Positions 49,289 through 63,100 are shown, counted from the first letter of the stretch. The stretch: DNA of 64,000 nucleotides from Litoditis marina (GCA_964036275.1 OZ038435.1:33173728-33237727), one strand, 5' to 3'. Notes: generated by a model not told the origin, from the letters alone. Numbers and translations: made by a program.

Positions 49289-52200
49289 ATGGACTACTTC
49301 CAACAGCAAACGAGACCGCAGGGTGGCGCTCCCCCACAGAACCATAACCAGCACTACGTTTACACTGCTCAGGTTGGTTCTCAGTTTATACTACAAACTA
49401 CACCAGTTCCATGTAATCATACTCTAGAAAATTATTCGTTTTCTTGATTGAAATTCCCATTTTTGCATCAATGATCTGGAATAGTGAAAGAAAACAAATT
49501 GGCCGAAAACTCAATTTTGTGAATATTTGGGTCCTGTTTTGAGGTATTGACGCATTGAGGATAACGTAAACGTAAGCGGTTGAGCTTCTTACCACATTCT
49601 TATACTCAATGTTTTTGTGGGTCCTCTAATCTCGCATGTGAATCTGTGCAATCTATGCATCTATGCGTCATTGAAACTGTTCCAATTGAAGCCGTTTCTT
49701 TCGTTTAGCCATCGACCTTTTTTAATATCATTTCATTAGGGCTAAGACGGCCGATTGTTTTTATTCGCGCCCTTTCCAAACGCAGAGTGATGTAAGACAA
49801 TTGTAATGCATGTTACCTCACAACCATTGGTTGTTTGCAAAATCAAGAATATGACGTGGTAAATTTATGTAAATTCAATTTTGTAATTATGAAGTCGTTT
49901 TCTATACATCGTTCATCTGTACCGTTCAACAGACATAGTTTAAACGTAGGACGACTAATCACCCGTTTCGTTTACAATACAAATTTCTAACACCCCTTAT
50001 TTCAACAATATTTGCACTTTCCGGTGAAAAACTAATCTCTCACCTCGTTTTATAGCTTGGTTGCCCAAATTAAACACCAGATTTTTAATCAATTTCTGTG
50101 GGCAATAAAGTAATCTCACATATGGTTGCAGACGGCCGGAGGTGGTTCTCACACTGCTCCAGCTCCCGCCATGTACTACCAGCAGCAGCAGCCGATGGGT
50201 CATCAACAGCAGCAGCCACCCGCCTACCAACAGTATGCACCGCCCCAGCAGCAAACTGCAGGAAACACCTCCATGGATTACGGTATGTGGAGGAATTGAA
50301 AAAGCGAACTATTCGGCTGGCCTGCGATTTCACAGCTCTTTAGTTTGTTAGTTCATCTGCATTATTTTATGTGGACAAAGCCGAAGGGCGACAATACGAC
50401 ATTTCTCTTTTGCTTACCGCTCAAATCGGTTTAACGCCAGCTCGAATACTTGATTTGTTTTTTTGGTTGTTTTTGTACAAATCTATATCTAACCATGATG
50501 CTGGTAACTTTATTGTCTTGCGTGTCTTTTCATTGGTGCAAACTTGTTCTCACGATGTACCCGAGATGTCAGTCAATTAATAGTGTGGTCAAGAAGATAT
50601 TTTTGTTCGTGTAGTTTGTAGTCAGATCTCTGATAGCTGATATTGTTTTCAAATATTCCGATTTCCAATGTGTTCCCAGCAACACAATCATCCAAATACT
50701 GTAATAAGTTTCAGGCTCTCGGCAACATAGTTGTACAAATATTCCAATGTGTTCAGGTTCCCAGCAACACAATCAGTCTGGTATGTCGGGTCACAGTCAG
50801 GGCGGCAGCGGACGTGGTGTGGGGGGCCGCGGACCTCGTTCCGGAAACGGACAGCATCCCTCGGAAGTGGTCGGACACCCACAGGGTCAGCGATACGCGC
50901 CCGCCGCACCAGTTCAGGTACCGTTCACCTTATTAACCTCGACTCACTGCCGAGAAAAGGCGCATTTTTGTCCACGCATGAGAAGAATATGATTGTTGGC
51001 GTAAACTTCCGAAAAACGTGTTCCAAGAACAGTCGTTGTTGGTATGTGATGTGGGTACGCAAACGAACGCGCACTGATTGTTATAATCGGTGTGATAAAA
51101 GAACTCTCCCCAGCAGAGAAATACGACCATTTTTAGTTATAAATTGTGTGCTTTAAGGTGTTAAATGTTGATATACTATAGGTTGTTCGGTGCACATTAT
51201 GAGGTGTTCAATGCGTTTGCGTATTTATTATTCTTAAACCCATTTGGTTTTTACAGGAACTCCCTCTCCGTATTGTCATTGATTCGAAGCACGTGGGTGC
51301 CATAATTGGTCAGGGCGGGGCGAATATTCGCGAGATCACAAAGGAGTCGAAGGCTCGCGTGGTCGTCGACACACACAGAACCATGAAGGACATGCAGGGA
51401 CACAGCGAGAAAGTACGTGTCGATCGGGACTAGTTCTACTCTCTATTGGCTAAATTTAAATTGGCGAAGCGTATCTGGCAGTATCTACACAACAACGTTA
51501 AGGAGATACAGGATTCCAAACCATTTTTAGTTAATAGTGGTGGTCATAAGCTAATAGCTAACGAACTTTTTTAGGGGAGCAATCGGTAAATTGTAAAGAT
51601 TGGGTGATAATAACCGCTTCCTTATTGCAAACAGAAGACTGGTCTGTCAGTAGTAGTAGTTGGAGATTCGACCCTCCTCAATCGGGTAGCAGGCTCAATT
51701 TAAACTGCGCTTCTTCTTTTACGTTCAGCTCTGCAGCTTCATACACTGAAAGCTTTTTTAATTGCAAGGGGATGAAGATGGTCTTAGATTTTTTTCTAAC
51801 TCTGCTGCTATGCTTGCCTGAACTTTACGGGGTTATCTGTCTATATCTCAATGTGACCGCGAAAAGTTGAATGACTTTTAACACTCGGGTCATAATTTTA
51901 ATTCGATCACCCACTCAATTCGGTTCAATCAGAACAATAAGCCCAGTTGTAGTAAGTAGGGGATGATTTTTCGTCAGTTCATGGCTCACGTACCTGGTGT
52001 TGCTGTGGTAACATTGTGCTGGTTATAATTGGCCTGGTTCTTTTTTTGAGAAACAGTTTAGTCTTGTGTTTCGAACCCAATTACACAAGTCATTTGGTGC
52101 TATCACCTGACATAGTAGGCATAATTAAAATACACATAAAAATTAACTAGCAAATAAAGTTGTAAATAAAGCAAGTTTTTACTGTAATACTGTAAGATGG

Positions 52201-55200
52201 GCTAATTGCGTCTATTTTCAGATCATCTCGATTATTGGACCCGTGGAGAACTGTTCCAAGGCATGTGTGAAGATTATGGAAGTAGTTCAGAGAGAGCTGG
52301 AGAAGGACGAGAATAGAGAGTCAGTCGATTATTTTTTACTGAAAAAAACAACACAAAGTGTACCTATTTTTGAACTGCTAGAGTAAGATTGCCAGATGGA
52401 TTAGAGTAAGATTGCATAGTCACTTTTTTTATTTTTTCATGAGGTCAGGGGTGACCACAAATATTACGAGTGTGATGAAAATCATCCGAATTGAATTGTT
52501 CTTTCTCTTCAGGAATTTTAGATTTTACCTGTTAGACTTTTTAAAGTCACTCTTTTACATGATGCTCCAACTTCTCAGAATTGGAATGTATGACCAGATT
52601 CCTATTCAGGAGCAATGAGGTGGAGCTCAAGATTCGTGCTCATAACCAGTTGGTTGGCAGACTGATTGGCAAGCAGGGAGCGACCATCAAGAAAATCATG
52701 CAGGAAACTGGAACTACTATTTTTGTGTCCAAGTGAGTTTGTTTATTGTCTTTAATGATCACTTGATCAGAGGGAAGATGAAATAGAATAGTTATTCACG
52801 ATCACGTGACACGAAACTTTTAAAAATCATTGATGTACACCACCTCTTTAATTTAATAATAAGGAGTATAAGAACAGAACATTGAAAATAATTCTAATGT
52901 CTTTAGCATTTTGCTCATAAATGGGCTCGTCAAACTAAAAATGTAGACCATGTGTCTTCTCGCGTTTTTAATCGAGTTTGAAATTGTTAGTTTGGGAATT
53001 ATTGAATAACAAACTTAGTGTATTCTTTTCTCTCATCCTTTTCGATCATAACTGTATGTTAGCTCCAGTGAGGCGGCTTCCCGTACCCCGGAGCTCTCGG
53101 CCATGATGCCCCCGTTCCCCGATGTCATGATGCAGATGGAGAGGACCATCACCGTCAAGGGACCCTCCATTGAGAATGTAAGTGATTAGTGAGCTTGCGT
53201 ACAAAAAACCCATTTTTGGATTGACATACGCTTCCCTCACAATTTGGCACAATTTCACGACATTGAGAAAGGAGGCCCGCAGGCGAGGAGGAATAAACTA
53301 ACAAGTTTCTTTCAATGTGACCGTTCGGACATCACGACATACCGTCTTTTTAATACGCTTGATTTTCCTATTCTACTGTTACAGATTATATCTGCTGAGC
53401 AGAAGATCTCAGCCAAACTGCGCCAGAGCTATGAGACGGATGTACAGAATCGAGTAAGTTCATTATTTTTTCCTACTTTCGTTGAAGAATCACCGATTTC
53501 AGGTTGAGTTATTTTCTTAAGCTTCCTTTTTCACGTCATTTGAAAAGTTGGAATTTCGTTCATAATGGCACGCAATCCGAGACGTATGGGTCGAACTCTT
53601 CTTTAGTCGTTTACCAAAACTTCTGCCTCGTTCATGCCACTTCATGGGTACTTGAATCAATGTCATTGTCATATACTGCCACTGATTCTGATATAGACTC
53701 TGATATTAACTCGTTGGTTCTTTTTCTTAGTTTTCTGTCTCCTATTAACGAATACTGCTTTCTAGATGGCGATGGGCTCGATGCAGGGAGGTATTCCCGG
53801 TCTAGTGGCCCCTATGGGTACGGACGCCTATTCACTGATGGGGGCCATGCGACCCATGCAGCCAATGATGGGCGGCAATCAGGTGGGCACATACACATCG
53901 TCAGATTAAAGAAAGTCCCTGGGGTTCAAGTTCGAACTGGAAGGATTGGATTGTTTTCGTTTAAAATGAAATAGAAGTGTCATGTTTCGCCTCTGCCTCA
54001 GGCGTAATAATCCAAATCTTTTTAGAAAGTTATTGCAAACACACCTTACCGCTTTGGAAAAAACCTTCCTGACTAATGATTCAGGGTTGCTCGTTCGGGC
54101 ATGCTTCTGTATGTGAACAGTTTGAAAGATTGTGTAAATCTATGGTTCTAATAAAGTATACCTGATATACAGAAACCCTTCAACTTGAAACTAACTTTCA
54201 AGTATTGAAATTCGCAGTTTCAGGCCATCAAGGAGACGAAGATGTGGGTTCCCAACAGTATGGTTGGAGCCATTATTGGTGCTAAGGTGAGTCGCTGTTT
54301 TGAACATTCGCTTTCTTGACTGGCGATTGATATCGATTAAAAGATTATTTCTCTTCAATTTTCAAAGAGTAACGCCGGACCATGTTTGAAAGGCATTGGT
54401 TTTCCGATTGAATGGATCAAATTTCATAATTTCACGTGGAAAATGTCAAACTTCACCAGGTTTCCTAGAAAAGAAGCCTTTTTAATGTTTTCTAGCCATT
54501 ATTTTCAAACTACCAGAAAGCAATGTAATGTTGTTTCAGGGTACCAACATCCGTAACATCATGCGCCATTCGGGTGCTAACATTCGTATCGAGGGCGGCG
54601 AAAGAAAGGAGCAGCGAACGGCGGGAGAGGGGGAGGAGTCTCGCGAGGAGGAAGAGACGCAGGAGACCGGACAGGGGGACGGACACGGACGGGTGCACGA
54701 ACAGCAACAGGACGGGGCACAGGAGAAGAAGGTTTGTAGTTTGCAGTATACAGGTCACGGTAATCCATAGACACGTAGCTCTAGTTTTGGCAGAGGGTAC
54801 TGCCGGCCGAAAATGAGAAATAGAGGCATATGGAGAAACCAACGATATTTTTTTATTGTTTTTTTTTTTCAGGAGGACGAGCGACTAGTCACAATTTCCG
54901 GCACAGAAATGCAACAGTACAAAGCACAGTATTTTATCTTCCAAAGAGTGTCCGAGCAGTCACAGCATTTCATTGATGAGGTGAGTTTTCCTTCACAGCT
55001 CAACTCATTTTCGTAAACGTTCTGAAGAACTGTATTTCCATGAGTATTCTGCAACGGGCTGTAGTTTCGTATCCGTCTTTGATTCATTTATGTGTTTTCA
55101 GGTCAAACTTCGCACCGAGTTGACGGTTCCGGCCCGTTTGGTTGGAAGAATCATTGGAAAGGGAGGACAGAATGTTCGCGAACTCCAGCGCATCACCGGA

Positions 55201-56334
55201 GCCACGGTACGACTTTAGCTGTTTAGATCAATATGTCTTTTTCGTTCTAACTTCTAACGTTGACCTCTACAGTATGCATGCGAAATGTTCGGTCCGTTTT
55301 TGATGTATCACAAAAAGATATCGAGAAAAACAGGCGATGTTTTCATTGGAAAATTTGAATGCCTACAGTAGGAAGCCCTTTATTCAAAGAAAGGTTAAAA
55401 CTTAGCACAATGAGAAGTTAGTAAGAGAAGTTTGCATCGTTCTTCCTCTGGATTTGAATTGGTTATTGTTTGACTTTTCAGGTGAAAATTCCCGAGGACG
55501 AGTCGAAGAGCAGCGAAGGCGAGGCTAGTCAGGAGCCGAAGGAGGAATCGTCCGAACAACGTGAGCGGAAGTTATGATGGATTGAAAACAAGCTATTCTC
55601 TTATATTTGGTCGTTGTATTGGTTCAAAAATTGTCCACATTATATTTTAGGGTGAGGGTGGTGTCACACTCGAATGTAATTTGGTTCGTGCCTACACTCG
55701 TGTGCGGATATTTTATAGTTGTACTAGAAAATATAAAACTAGACTCGAAGTTTGCACGTAAAATAACTGTATCTTCGAATCGCGAACTAGAGTGAACTAA
55801 TTCGGTAAAGTATTCAAGTTTTACTCATATATATAGAAAAAAGTTAATTGTATTTGTCGTTCCAGCCGCCCCATCGGCCAGCAGTAGCGAGGGAACCGTG
55901 GTTCGAATCGTCGGAAACTTCTCGGCCACCCAGCAGGTTCAGTGTCGTGTTGGCCAGCTAATCTGCGAGTTCAATCGCACCTCCCTTCAGGACAAGCGAC
56001 GTGAAGAGGCTAATGGTTGGTACTTTACTCTACTTTGATGCATTATGCTCGTTTTAGTAGATTTTGTACACTTAACGTCACTACATCAAAACTTATGATC
56101 GCACCTCACTACGTCATCACGTTTACTTAGACATAAAGTTGCTCACTGTTAACATACTTTTCCCATTCGCAGCCGTTTGAAATTGGAATATAAATGAAAC
56201 TAGAAGTCTGTTGTGACACATTGGTCGTGTTCAGATAAACATTTATCGTGTTCTATGTCTTATTATTTCTGTTTTCAGATTCCTCGCGAAAGCAGTCTCC
56301 TCCCAGCAACGGCGGTGGCGGCAGCGCTGAATGA
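49289..56334 (+). CDS. IGF2BP/IMP-type RNA-binding protein with four KH domains, no RRM
   Basis: Cytoplasmic mRNA-binding protein of the IMP/ZBP1/VICKZ family (localisation, stability, translation of target mRNAs). Exons: 49289-49372, 50132-50282, 50757-50917, 51257-51412, 52222-52319, 52610-52732, 53063-53177, 53385-53453, 53766-53882, 54224-54286, 54540-54731, 54873-54980, 55102-55206, 55482-55560, 55866-56015, 56279-56334; all phases agree, 608 residues. N-terminus is Gln/Gly/Pro-rich low complexity ([16 protein letters not shown]). KH GxxG loops: GQGG near 150, GKQG near 237, GAKG near 377, GKGG near 498. KH1-KH2 and KH3-KH4 form the two didomains of the family. KH3 carries an acidic Glu/Gln/Gly-rich insertion of about 45 residues. 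The C-terminus is Ser/Gly-rich. Vertebrate and fly IMPs differ in RRM content; I see no RRM exon upstream. C. elegans imph-1 (M88.5) is the likely orthologue. Confidence 0.94.
50652..50776. repeat. Partial duplication of an intron-exon boundary in the KH gene
   Basis: The sequence around the exon-3 acceptor (AAATATTCC..AATGTGTTCAGGTTCCCAGCAACACAATCA) has a copy about 84 bp upstream. There AATGTGTT runs straight into CCCAGCAACACAATCA, missing the CAGGTT hexamer that forms the true acceptor. An exon-start duplication in which one copy lost its splice site. Confidence 0.75.
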
Positions 56335-58036
56335 GTTGGCTCCCCGCCTCTCACTCCCCAATTTTTACGCGGTATCACGTAGTTGACTGGTGACACGTAC
56401 TGTCTTCTTGTCTCTATTGTATATTGAGGTATCCAGAGTTGCGGCACATCGCTAATGCCTCTATTATTGTCCTTCACCTATTTCCCCCAAAACGAGAGAA
56501 GTGAATTCGCGGAGCCCTTCCTTATCTTTCCACTAAGCTTAGCGATGTGCCGTCCTCTGTTTCATTGCCAGATGACGTTCCCCCGTGTCTAGGTGCAACT
56601 TTTGTTATAACGTCGATGTAACGTGCGCGGCATCCTATGTGGCCGTGGTCGACTTGTCTACGGGTACGGTATCTCCGTGGAGCAGAGGTTATTTATTACG
56701 TTCGTGCGCAGTCCGACACCCTTCCACCACCATCTTCCTCGAAAACCAAACCCACCCCCTGCTGTTCCTTCCGAATGGGACTCTCTGAACCGCCGCTAAC
56801 TCTTCGTCGCCAGTTGTCTGCTGTGTGACCATCGCTGGCTCTCAGGCTGGTCTAGCCCCGCACCTTCTCAGAATGTGTTCCATCGGTTCAAGATGTTAAT
56901 CTGCTGATAGTTTTATGATGACTCCTTTTTTCTACTTCCGGCCCGGAATGTAGTTTGGTCCCGTGCATGATTTTTATTGTAGTTTTTTTTTTGCGAAAGT
57001 TTTAAACCAATATTCGTAGCCCGTATATGTTTTAGAGAGAACTGTACCAGTTTTCCGCTCTAGGATCCTAATAATGTTGTATGTGGTGTATTGGATAGCT
57101 GCTCGTCTGCGGTCCGAGACCGAGGCGTTCCATTCCTTTGGCCGCCTCCTATTGTCTATGTTCACTATTTAGCCCCCATAGATAGTTGCCACATTTTTAT
57201 GCTGTTAGTTTCAATGTTTATTAGTCAGCCACAGCTTGTTTGCGGGGTTTCTATGTTGTTGATTTGGTCACTATGACCAGCGTTCCTTGTGCAACAGTTA
57301 AATAATGAGACCTTTCTGATGAAATTAGTATACTGTACCTGGATGTTTGTCGTGTGTGTACTATTTCCCCTCCTAGTTCCCCTCTCAACTGATTGAAGGG
57401 TTAGTCGGTCCGGGACCCATATGAAAAACCATACACAATACCCAACCCTACCCATCTTATTGTATTTCTGTGTTGCTGCCACGAATGAATATTTATTTAA
57501 TAGCTTTTCTGTAATGTTTACATGGTGGAAAGCAGTATTTTTCCGAAAAAGGTCATTTTGCATCTGTGGTAAATCTGTCTGAAGCATGACACATATTTTT
57601 TAAAAGAATAGTACGGGTAGCTCATCTATCTCGGGAGTGGGCGACGATTCAGCTAAAACACTTCAGGCTTATGTCTCATATAAAATATATATTTGCCCAA
57701 TCATATTTCATCCATACATAGTGTCTATTGTGGAGTTATAAACTATCAGTTGCAGTTTATACTTGAGTAATAGATAGTAGCTTAACGCATTTTAGCTTAA
57801 TCATCGCCCACTCACAACGGTGTGTATACAGGTCGAACTACAATACAGATAAGACCATTCCCGATGAACGAATATGAAGGTTATCTTAATCAAAATGATG
57901 GCTGTGGGACTAAGGTACCCTAGTTTTTATTGGTTTTCAGTTAATCGCTCGACAAATTTCATCTTTCTAGCGCACTCTCTCCCCTTAGCTCTCTTTTTTT
58001 ATCTTCATTTCTCTTGTCTCTCCGTCTGTCCCTCGT

Positions 58037-58048
58037 TCTCTCTCTGAT

Positions 58049-58079
<31 letters not shown>

Positions 58080-58105
58080 ATCTGTCTCTCTCTCTCTCTC
58101 TCTCT
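58037..58105. repeat. CT-rich microsatellite
   Basis: (CT)n with TCTGTC and CTAT interruptions, followed within about 120 bp by the GC-rich segment at 58220. Confidence 0.85.
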
Positions 58106-58219
58106 GTTATCTCGCCATTCTAAGAGTTGGCGCCAAATGGTTGTCAGCAGGCCGTTCCGAAATTGGAGAGAATTAGAAATCTCTTGTTATTACGAAATAT
58201 CCCACTGGCAGTTGACCCT

Positions 58220-58473
58220 ATTCTTCCAAGTTTTTTGCCCACCCAGAGGTTATGGTTATAAAGGTCATCTACACAGCTATTCAAGAGAAGAATTGCGCAA
58301 CTTGCGGAGAGACCTCGGACGCGCAGAGTGCGACGAGACAGTGTGCCCAGTGGAGAGTGTACGGGTCGATAGAGCGACGAGACAGTGTGCTGGAGGAGTA
58401 GAGGCGAGAGCGCGGGTAGATAGAGGAATACCAGGCCGTACCAGGGCCGCCCGCGCACGCTCAACCGAGTAGC
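58220..58473 (+). other. GC-rich segment with two overlapping open frames
   Basis: One plus frame reads CPPRGYGYKGHLHSYSREEL and on through an Arg-rich tail to a stop at 58472. Another plus frame from about 58251 reads VMVIKVIYTAIQEKNC and on to a stop near 58401. The minus strand is also open. The word GCGACGAGACAGTGTGC occurs twice 50 bp apart. Base composition differs from the AT-rich surroundings. It could be an exon, a transcribed UTR or a structured region; I cannot choose. Confidence 0.25.
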
Positions 58474-58844
58474 CCGGAGAACCACACAGCTGACACGACT
58501 ATCGATCTATTTATGCTAATTTAAGGGACTCAACACCAAACTACACTATCTCCTGATCTACCAGGCGCTTTGGCTGAAATTTCTGATCTGGTCATGTTTT
58601 TTTCTAAAGTTTTTCATACTTGTATCCATTTATAACCTGTCTATACTGTGTTATGATCGCTGAAAAAATTCTTTATTCGATTTTTTTGGTTTGTACTTAT
58701 AGCGATCATCTCAAACTTCTTTTAAAATGGTTTTTGCATCTTTTTTTCTTCAATCTTTCTTTTTTCGTCAAGTTATATTTTTTTCTTCCTATCAGTGTTT
58801 CTACAAACTTTTCCGAAAAACTGTTCTCATAGATTATTGAAACA

Positions 58845-58850
58845 AATAAA
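58845..58850 (+). terminator. Candidate polyadenylation signal
   Basis: AATAAA in AACAAATAAAGATTGG. It could end a transcript covering 58.2 kb or a very long KH-gene 3' UTR; the owner is unclear. Confidence 0.3.
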
Positions 58851-60145
58851 GATTGGTTGTTTGCTTATTATTACAACCCCAATTCTACTGCAAAAAACTT
58901 TCAGTGTCATAATCATTGATATACCTTTTTTTAATTTTTTTTAAAATATGTCCTCAAATGAATGCCTCCGTAACCATGTTTCTCCCAATAATATTGGTAA
59001 TTTTTTGTTTCTTTTTGAAAGAAATACACTGGTTCAACTAACTTATTTGTGAAATGTTTTATATGCCTAATATCCACTGACAACGCATTCCTCAATCATT
59101 TTCCAAGTCCAACTATACACTTACTTTTTAGGCATTTTTTCATACTATTGACTTTTTTGTTGTCTCTGAAAGTGCAATTTCTTTCGCGCACAACCAGCTC
59201 TCTTTGCCATACCCGATTTGCTTGCGCACCGCGAACTACCCGTTTCAACCTGGAGGTGTAGGAAATTCCTCCGAAATGCGAAACTACAAAGAACGAACTG
59301 TAAAACATGCTATGGCTTCAATTATTTCTATATTCTTCACTGATGAGCGAGTGCCGCACTTTTTGAATGTAAATAAATAAGTTATTAAAAAAATCTATAT
59401 ATTCGTGAAAAACGTGTACATTAACGGTGCTAACAAATTACTCTAAGTGTAAGGCAATTGAATTGATCATCGCAGAATCTTTCTTATAAAAATTCCATTC
59501 TTATCTGTAGAATGAAATACTACTAACTTAGCCACTCTATTACCCAGATTGAAACATTACCGAAATGTATACACGTGGTAATCTGCTGCTGTGGCTCATA
59601 GTTTGATCCCGCTGCATTCCAGCAGTAAGTGCATATTATCCATAATCAGATCAAAGTGAAACTAAGATTTTATCAACTTAATTTGATTACGATTGTTGTG
59701 AAAATCAGACACACTTTGTTTTGTTGAGAGAGAAAATTTAATCTACAAAATATGAAGAAAAAATCACACTAAAACTTTTTTTTACCAAGATTATTATGTT
59801 TTCATAACCGCAAACATCAGTTAGTTGCTGAACAAATGTCACACAAATGTAGTGTCAACCCTGAACAACCATGTTTTTCGTGATTGCTATTTCTCAGTTT
59901 TTTGTCTCTTTAAAAGTGTTTTCATGACAAATAAACCTATAGTTTTGAAGTTCTCGGTTCTCGGTCATTCCAAATAGGATATTTCCACAAATCGACTTCT
60001 TTTTGTTTTTGTACCGAGAAAATTCTGGAACATCTGTATTGTTACGTTTTCCTCTCTCTCGCGTTTGTAGCTGACCAATGTGACTATCTCTAAGTATGAG
60101 AAACGCAACAAAGTGACGTCATTTCCAGTACCATCTGATGACGTA

Positions 60146-63100
60146 ATGTTGCGACTGTTACTACCTACCGTACTCCTTGCCGTGGGAGGATCTTTTGCCG
60201 ACGTGGCCTGTCCTCCGCTGGACGAAGCCTTCAGAAAAGTCGCCGAAAACGAAAGTGTCAGTTTTTGCCAAAGTCAAAAAGGAAGCTCACACTGTAACTT
60301 TATAATTACTAAAAAATGATAATAAAACATGTGTAATTCTAAATCAGGATAACTATTGAGATGTTGCATGTCAAAATGAAATATGGAAAAACAAGTGATT
60401 CAATGAGTATTTTTCATATATTTTTATTAATAAAGGAAGAAATTTTATGTAATAAAAAATTTCCAACAAGTCTTCAAAAGTACTACCGGTTTGCTAGTCT
60501 GAACAATAAATTATCATTTTTCAGGCCGTCTGCCATTGCTACGAGCACGGCTTCTACTATGACGTAGACGGAATATCGATCGGGTGAGATCAAAGATCAT
60601 CATCTCCTAAATATTAAAATGTCTGGAAAAAATTTTTAATAGTGTAACTTGATACATGTGCAACTAGACTGTATTTTTTTTGTGATTCATCAAAAAATAA
60701 TTCCATACAAATTTTTCACTACGCTTCATAACGTCGTCACACAACAACTCCAGATTTCGGCTTTGAAATCATTCATCCATACCTAATGTTTGCGTGTTAA
60801 ACCTTTTGCTCACGTGCGCCAACATTTCCAAATTTAATTTTTGGGTGCGCACACCGTACCGAACTTTAGGTATGTGCACTCACGCTGCCAAATATACAAT
60901 ATAATAGAAGTTAAATGAATATTCACGTACAGTTGGTATTCTAATAATGAATGGTGCACTTTGTTATTGCACGTTTCTGACTTCTGCTGTGTTAAACATG
61001 TTTTGACCGTGCAATTGGCTAATAGTATATACTTTCTTTGTTCAGGTGCTCCGGCCGCACGATGCCGGCCGTGTTCGCCGCCCTGGCCGCGGTCAACAAC
61101 ACCGTGGTGGGCAAGGTGCGCATCTGGGACAGCGCCCTCGACATACTGCCCGCCGACATGTTCGCCAAGGTGAGAGAGAAGATATATCCTAAGTAAATTG
61201 AGTAGTCACGTAAAGTTAGCATTCTAAAGAGGTATCGTGCACTTTTTCAATGCATTTCTGAGTTCTGCTGTGGTAAACACCTCATTTCGTCAACAAAGAC
61301 TGCGAACGACCCAGTTGATTGCGAATTAAGAGGCTCTCTACTCTACCAATTCGCGCTCCGTCGAAAAAAGTTTGCAGAACACAACGGTTCCGAACCATAT
61401 TTTTTGTTATAAGAACAACTGGAAATAACTCAATCTATTGCCATTGAACGGAGAGTAGTTTTTGAGGACCTGCCAGAAGATATAGAGCCTACAACAGAAT
61501 TTATGGTACGGATTGCGGTACCGTAAGAAATTACGAGTGCATGAAGCAGAGGGCATCGTGCCGTACACTCGTACATGGACTCATACATTAGTCCCGTTCC
61601 ACGTGATGACTCCATTTATTTCTAGTTTCACTGGTTAGACTCAGTTCTTTTCAGGTGCAACCGAAGTCTCTTTCGATCGAGCGGAGTGGGGTGGCAGTTT
61701 TGAGAGGTGAGTGGAAGAATGACGGGGCGTGGGGTCAAAACGAAAACAGCAAATTGGAGACAATTTAACTAACTTAGATTAGCTATAACTTCTTGTTTCT
61801 TAATTCCTGGAATCACAATAAATTATTATGTTTTGCTCTGTAACTTGAACAGTTTATTCTGGCCGATATGAACTTTTTTACTGATTCAGACGTTTACAAA
61901 ACAAATAAAAAGAAACTGTGTAAACTAATATTTCTCATGAGCAATCTTCTTCACATTGTCTAAGAAAATACAATTGGACACGTAAATCAAACTGACGATT
62001 TCCAGATGACGTTTTCGTTCCCCTGGGCCCGCGTCTGAAGGAGCTTTCTCTCAAGGGAAACCTCCTATTGGAAATCGATGAAAATATGCTGAAGAGCCTG
62101 AAACGACTACAAGTGTTGGATCTAACCAGTTAGTTTTATTACACGACAAGCACATTTTCATCCCACGTGAAAGGTTTTCACGTGATTTTACCCGCCAGAG
62201 AAAGGCTTGAAAAAGATTTTCCCTCCGATATGGAGCTCGATTCAAACTTGATTTCAACATTTAAGTCTTGATTTACAACTCTACTACGTGATCTGCAAAC
62301 TTCCTTCTTCATACCATGATTTTTTGTTGAAGAAAGCTTGGGATCTTGGATTACGGTAACATTCCAGGCAACAAAGTGACGTCGATCCAGAAGAAGATTC
62401 TCGACGCGACGCCGGATTTGCGGAAACTTCTACTAGACTCGAACGACATTTCTTCCATTGAAGACGGGGCCTTCGAGTCGCTTAAAGGACTGACCAAACT
62501 GAGTCTCGCAGGGAACCAACTGACGAATATCACCAAGTGAGGGATTACTAAAAACTATAAAATGTATCAATAATTATGTAATTAGTGTGTAAGAAAAGCA
62601 AGTAACTGAGTAACTAAAAGTAAGAGTAGAGTTTTAATTACGAAATAAGTAACTATACTATGTTTCACTCATCCATAACCTCCTACAGTACATGTACATA
62701 ATTCAAAGTGGGCAAGACTGTTTTCTAGGGGGCGACAGTGCGTTATTGTACGAATTTACTCACGAATTTGGTATTTGTTTGCTTGTTGTCTGCGTATCCC
62801 CGACCTACACACTCTAACCGGTGTCTGTTTTAGGAACACGTTTAAAGGACTGGAGTCGCTGGAGGTCCTGAACCTGCAGAACAACCAGATCACCTCCATT
62901 GACTGGGCCGCTTTCTCCAACATGAACAAACTCAGAATTTTGGATCTGGGAACGAATCATGTGACCAACGTAGGTTCTATGTGGATATATATTTTACAAT
63001 AAAAAAGAGAAAACTTTTCATGCTGTGCATGTAGTATGATCTCCTTGCGCCCTGCTCGTATCGTGGAATATCTGCGTGTCTGCACATGTATCTACAACTC

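Larger units (their letters stand above)
56335..60145. other. 3' UTR of the KH gene and intergenic DNA
   Basis: From the KH-gene stop to about 57.4 kb the sequence is T- and CT-rich, as expected of a long 3' UTR. Beyond it lie a CT microsatellite (58037-58105), a GC-rich open segment (58220-58475) of unclear nature, a plus-strand AATAAA (58845-58850) and AT-rich DNA up to the LRR gene. I see no recognisable protein family here. Confidence 0.5.

Noticed and set aside
53504..53974. 156-codon ORF containing a KH-gene exon
   Set aside because: Runs through an intron and reads the exon 53766-53882 in the wrong frame; only the spliced frame matches the family.
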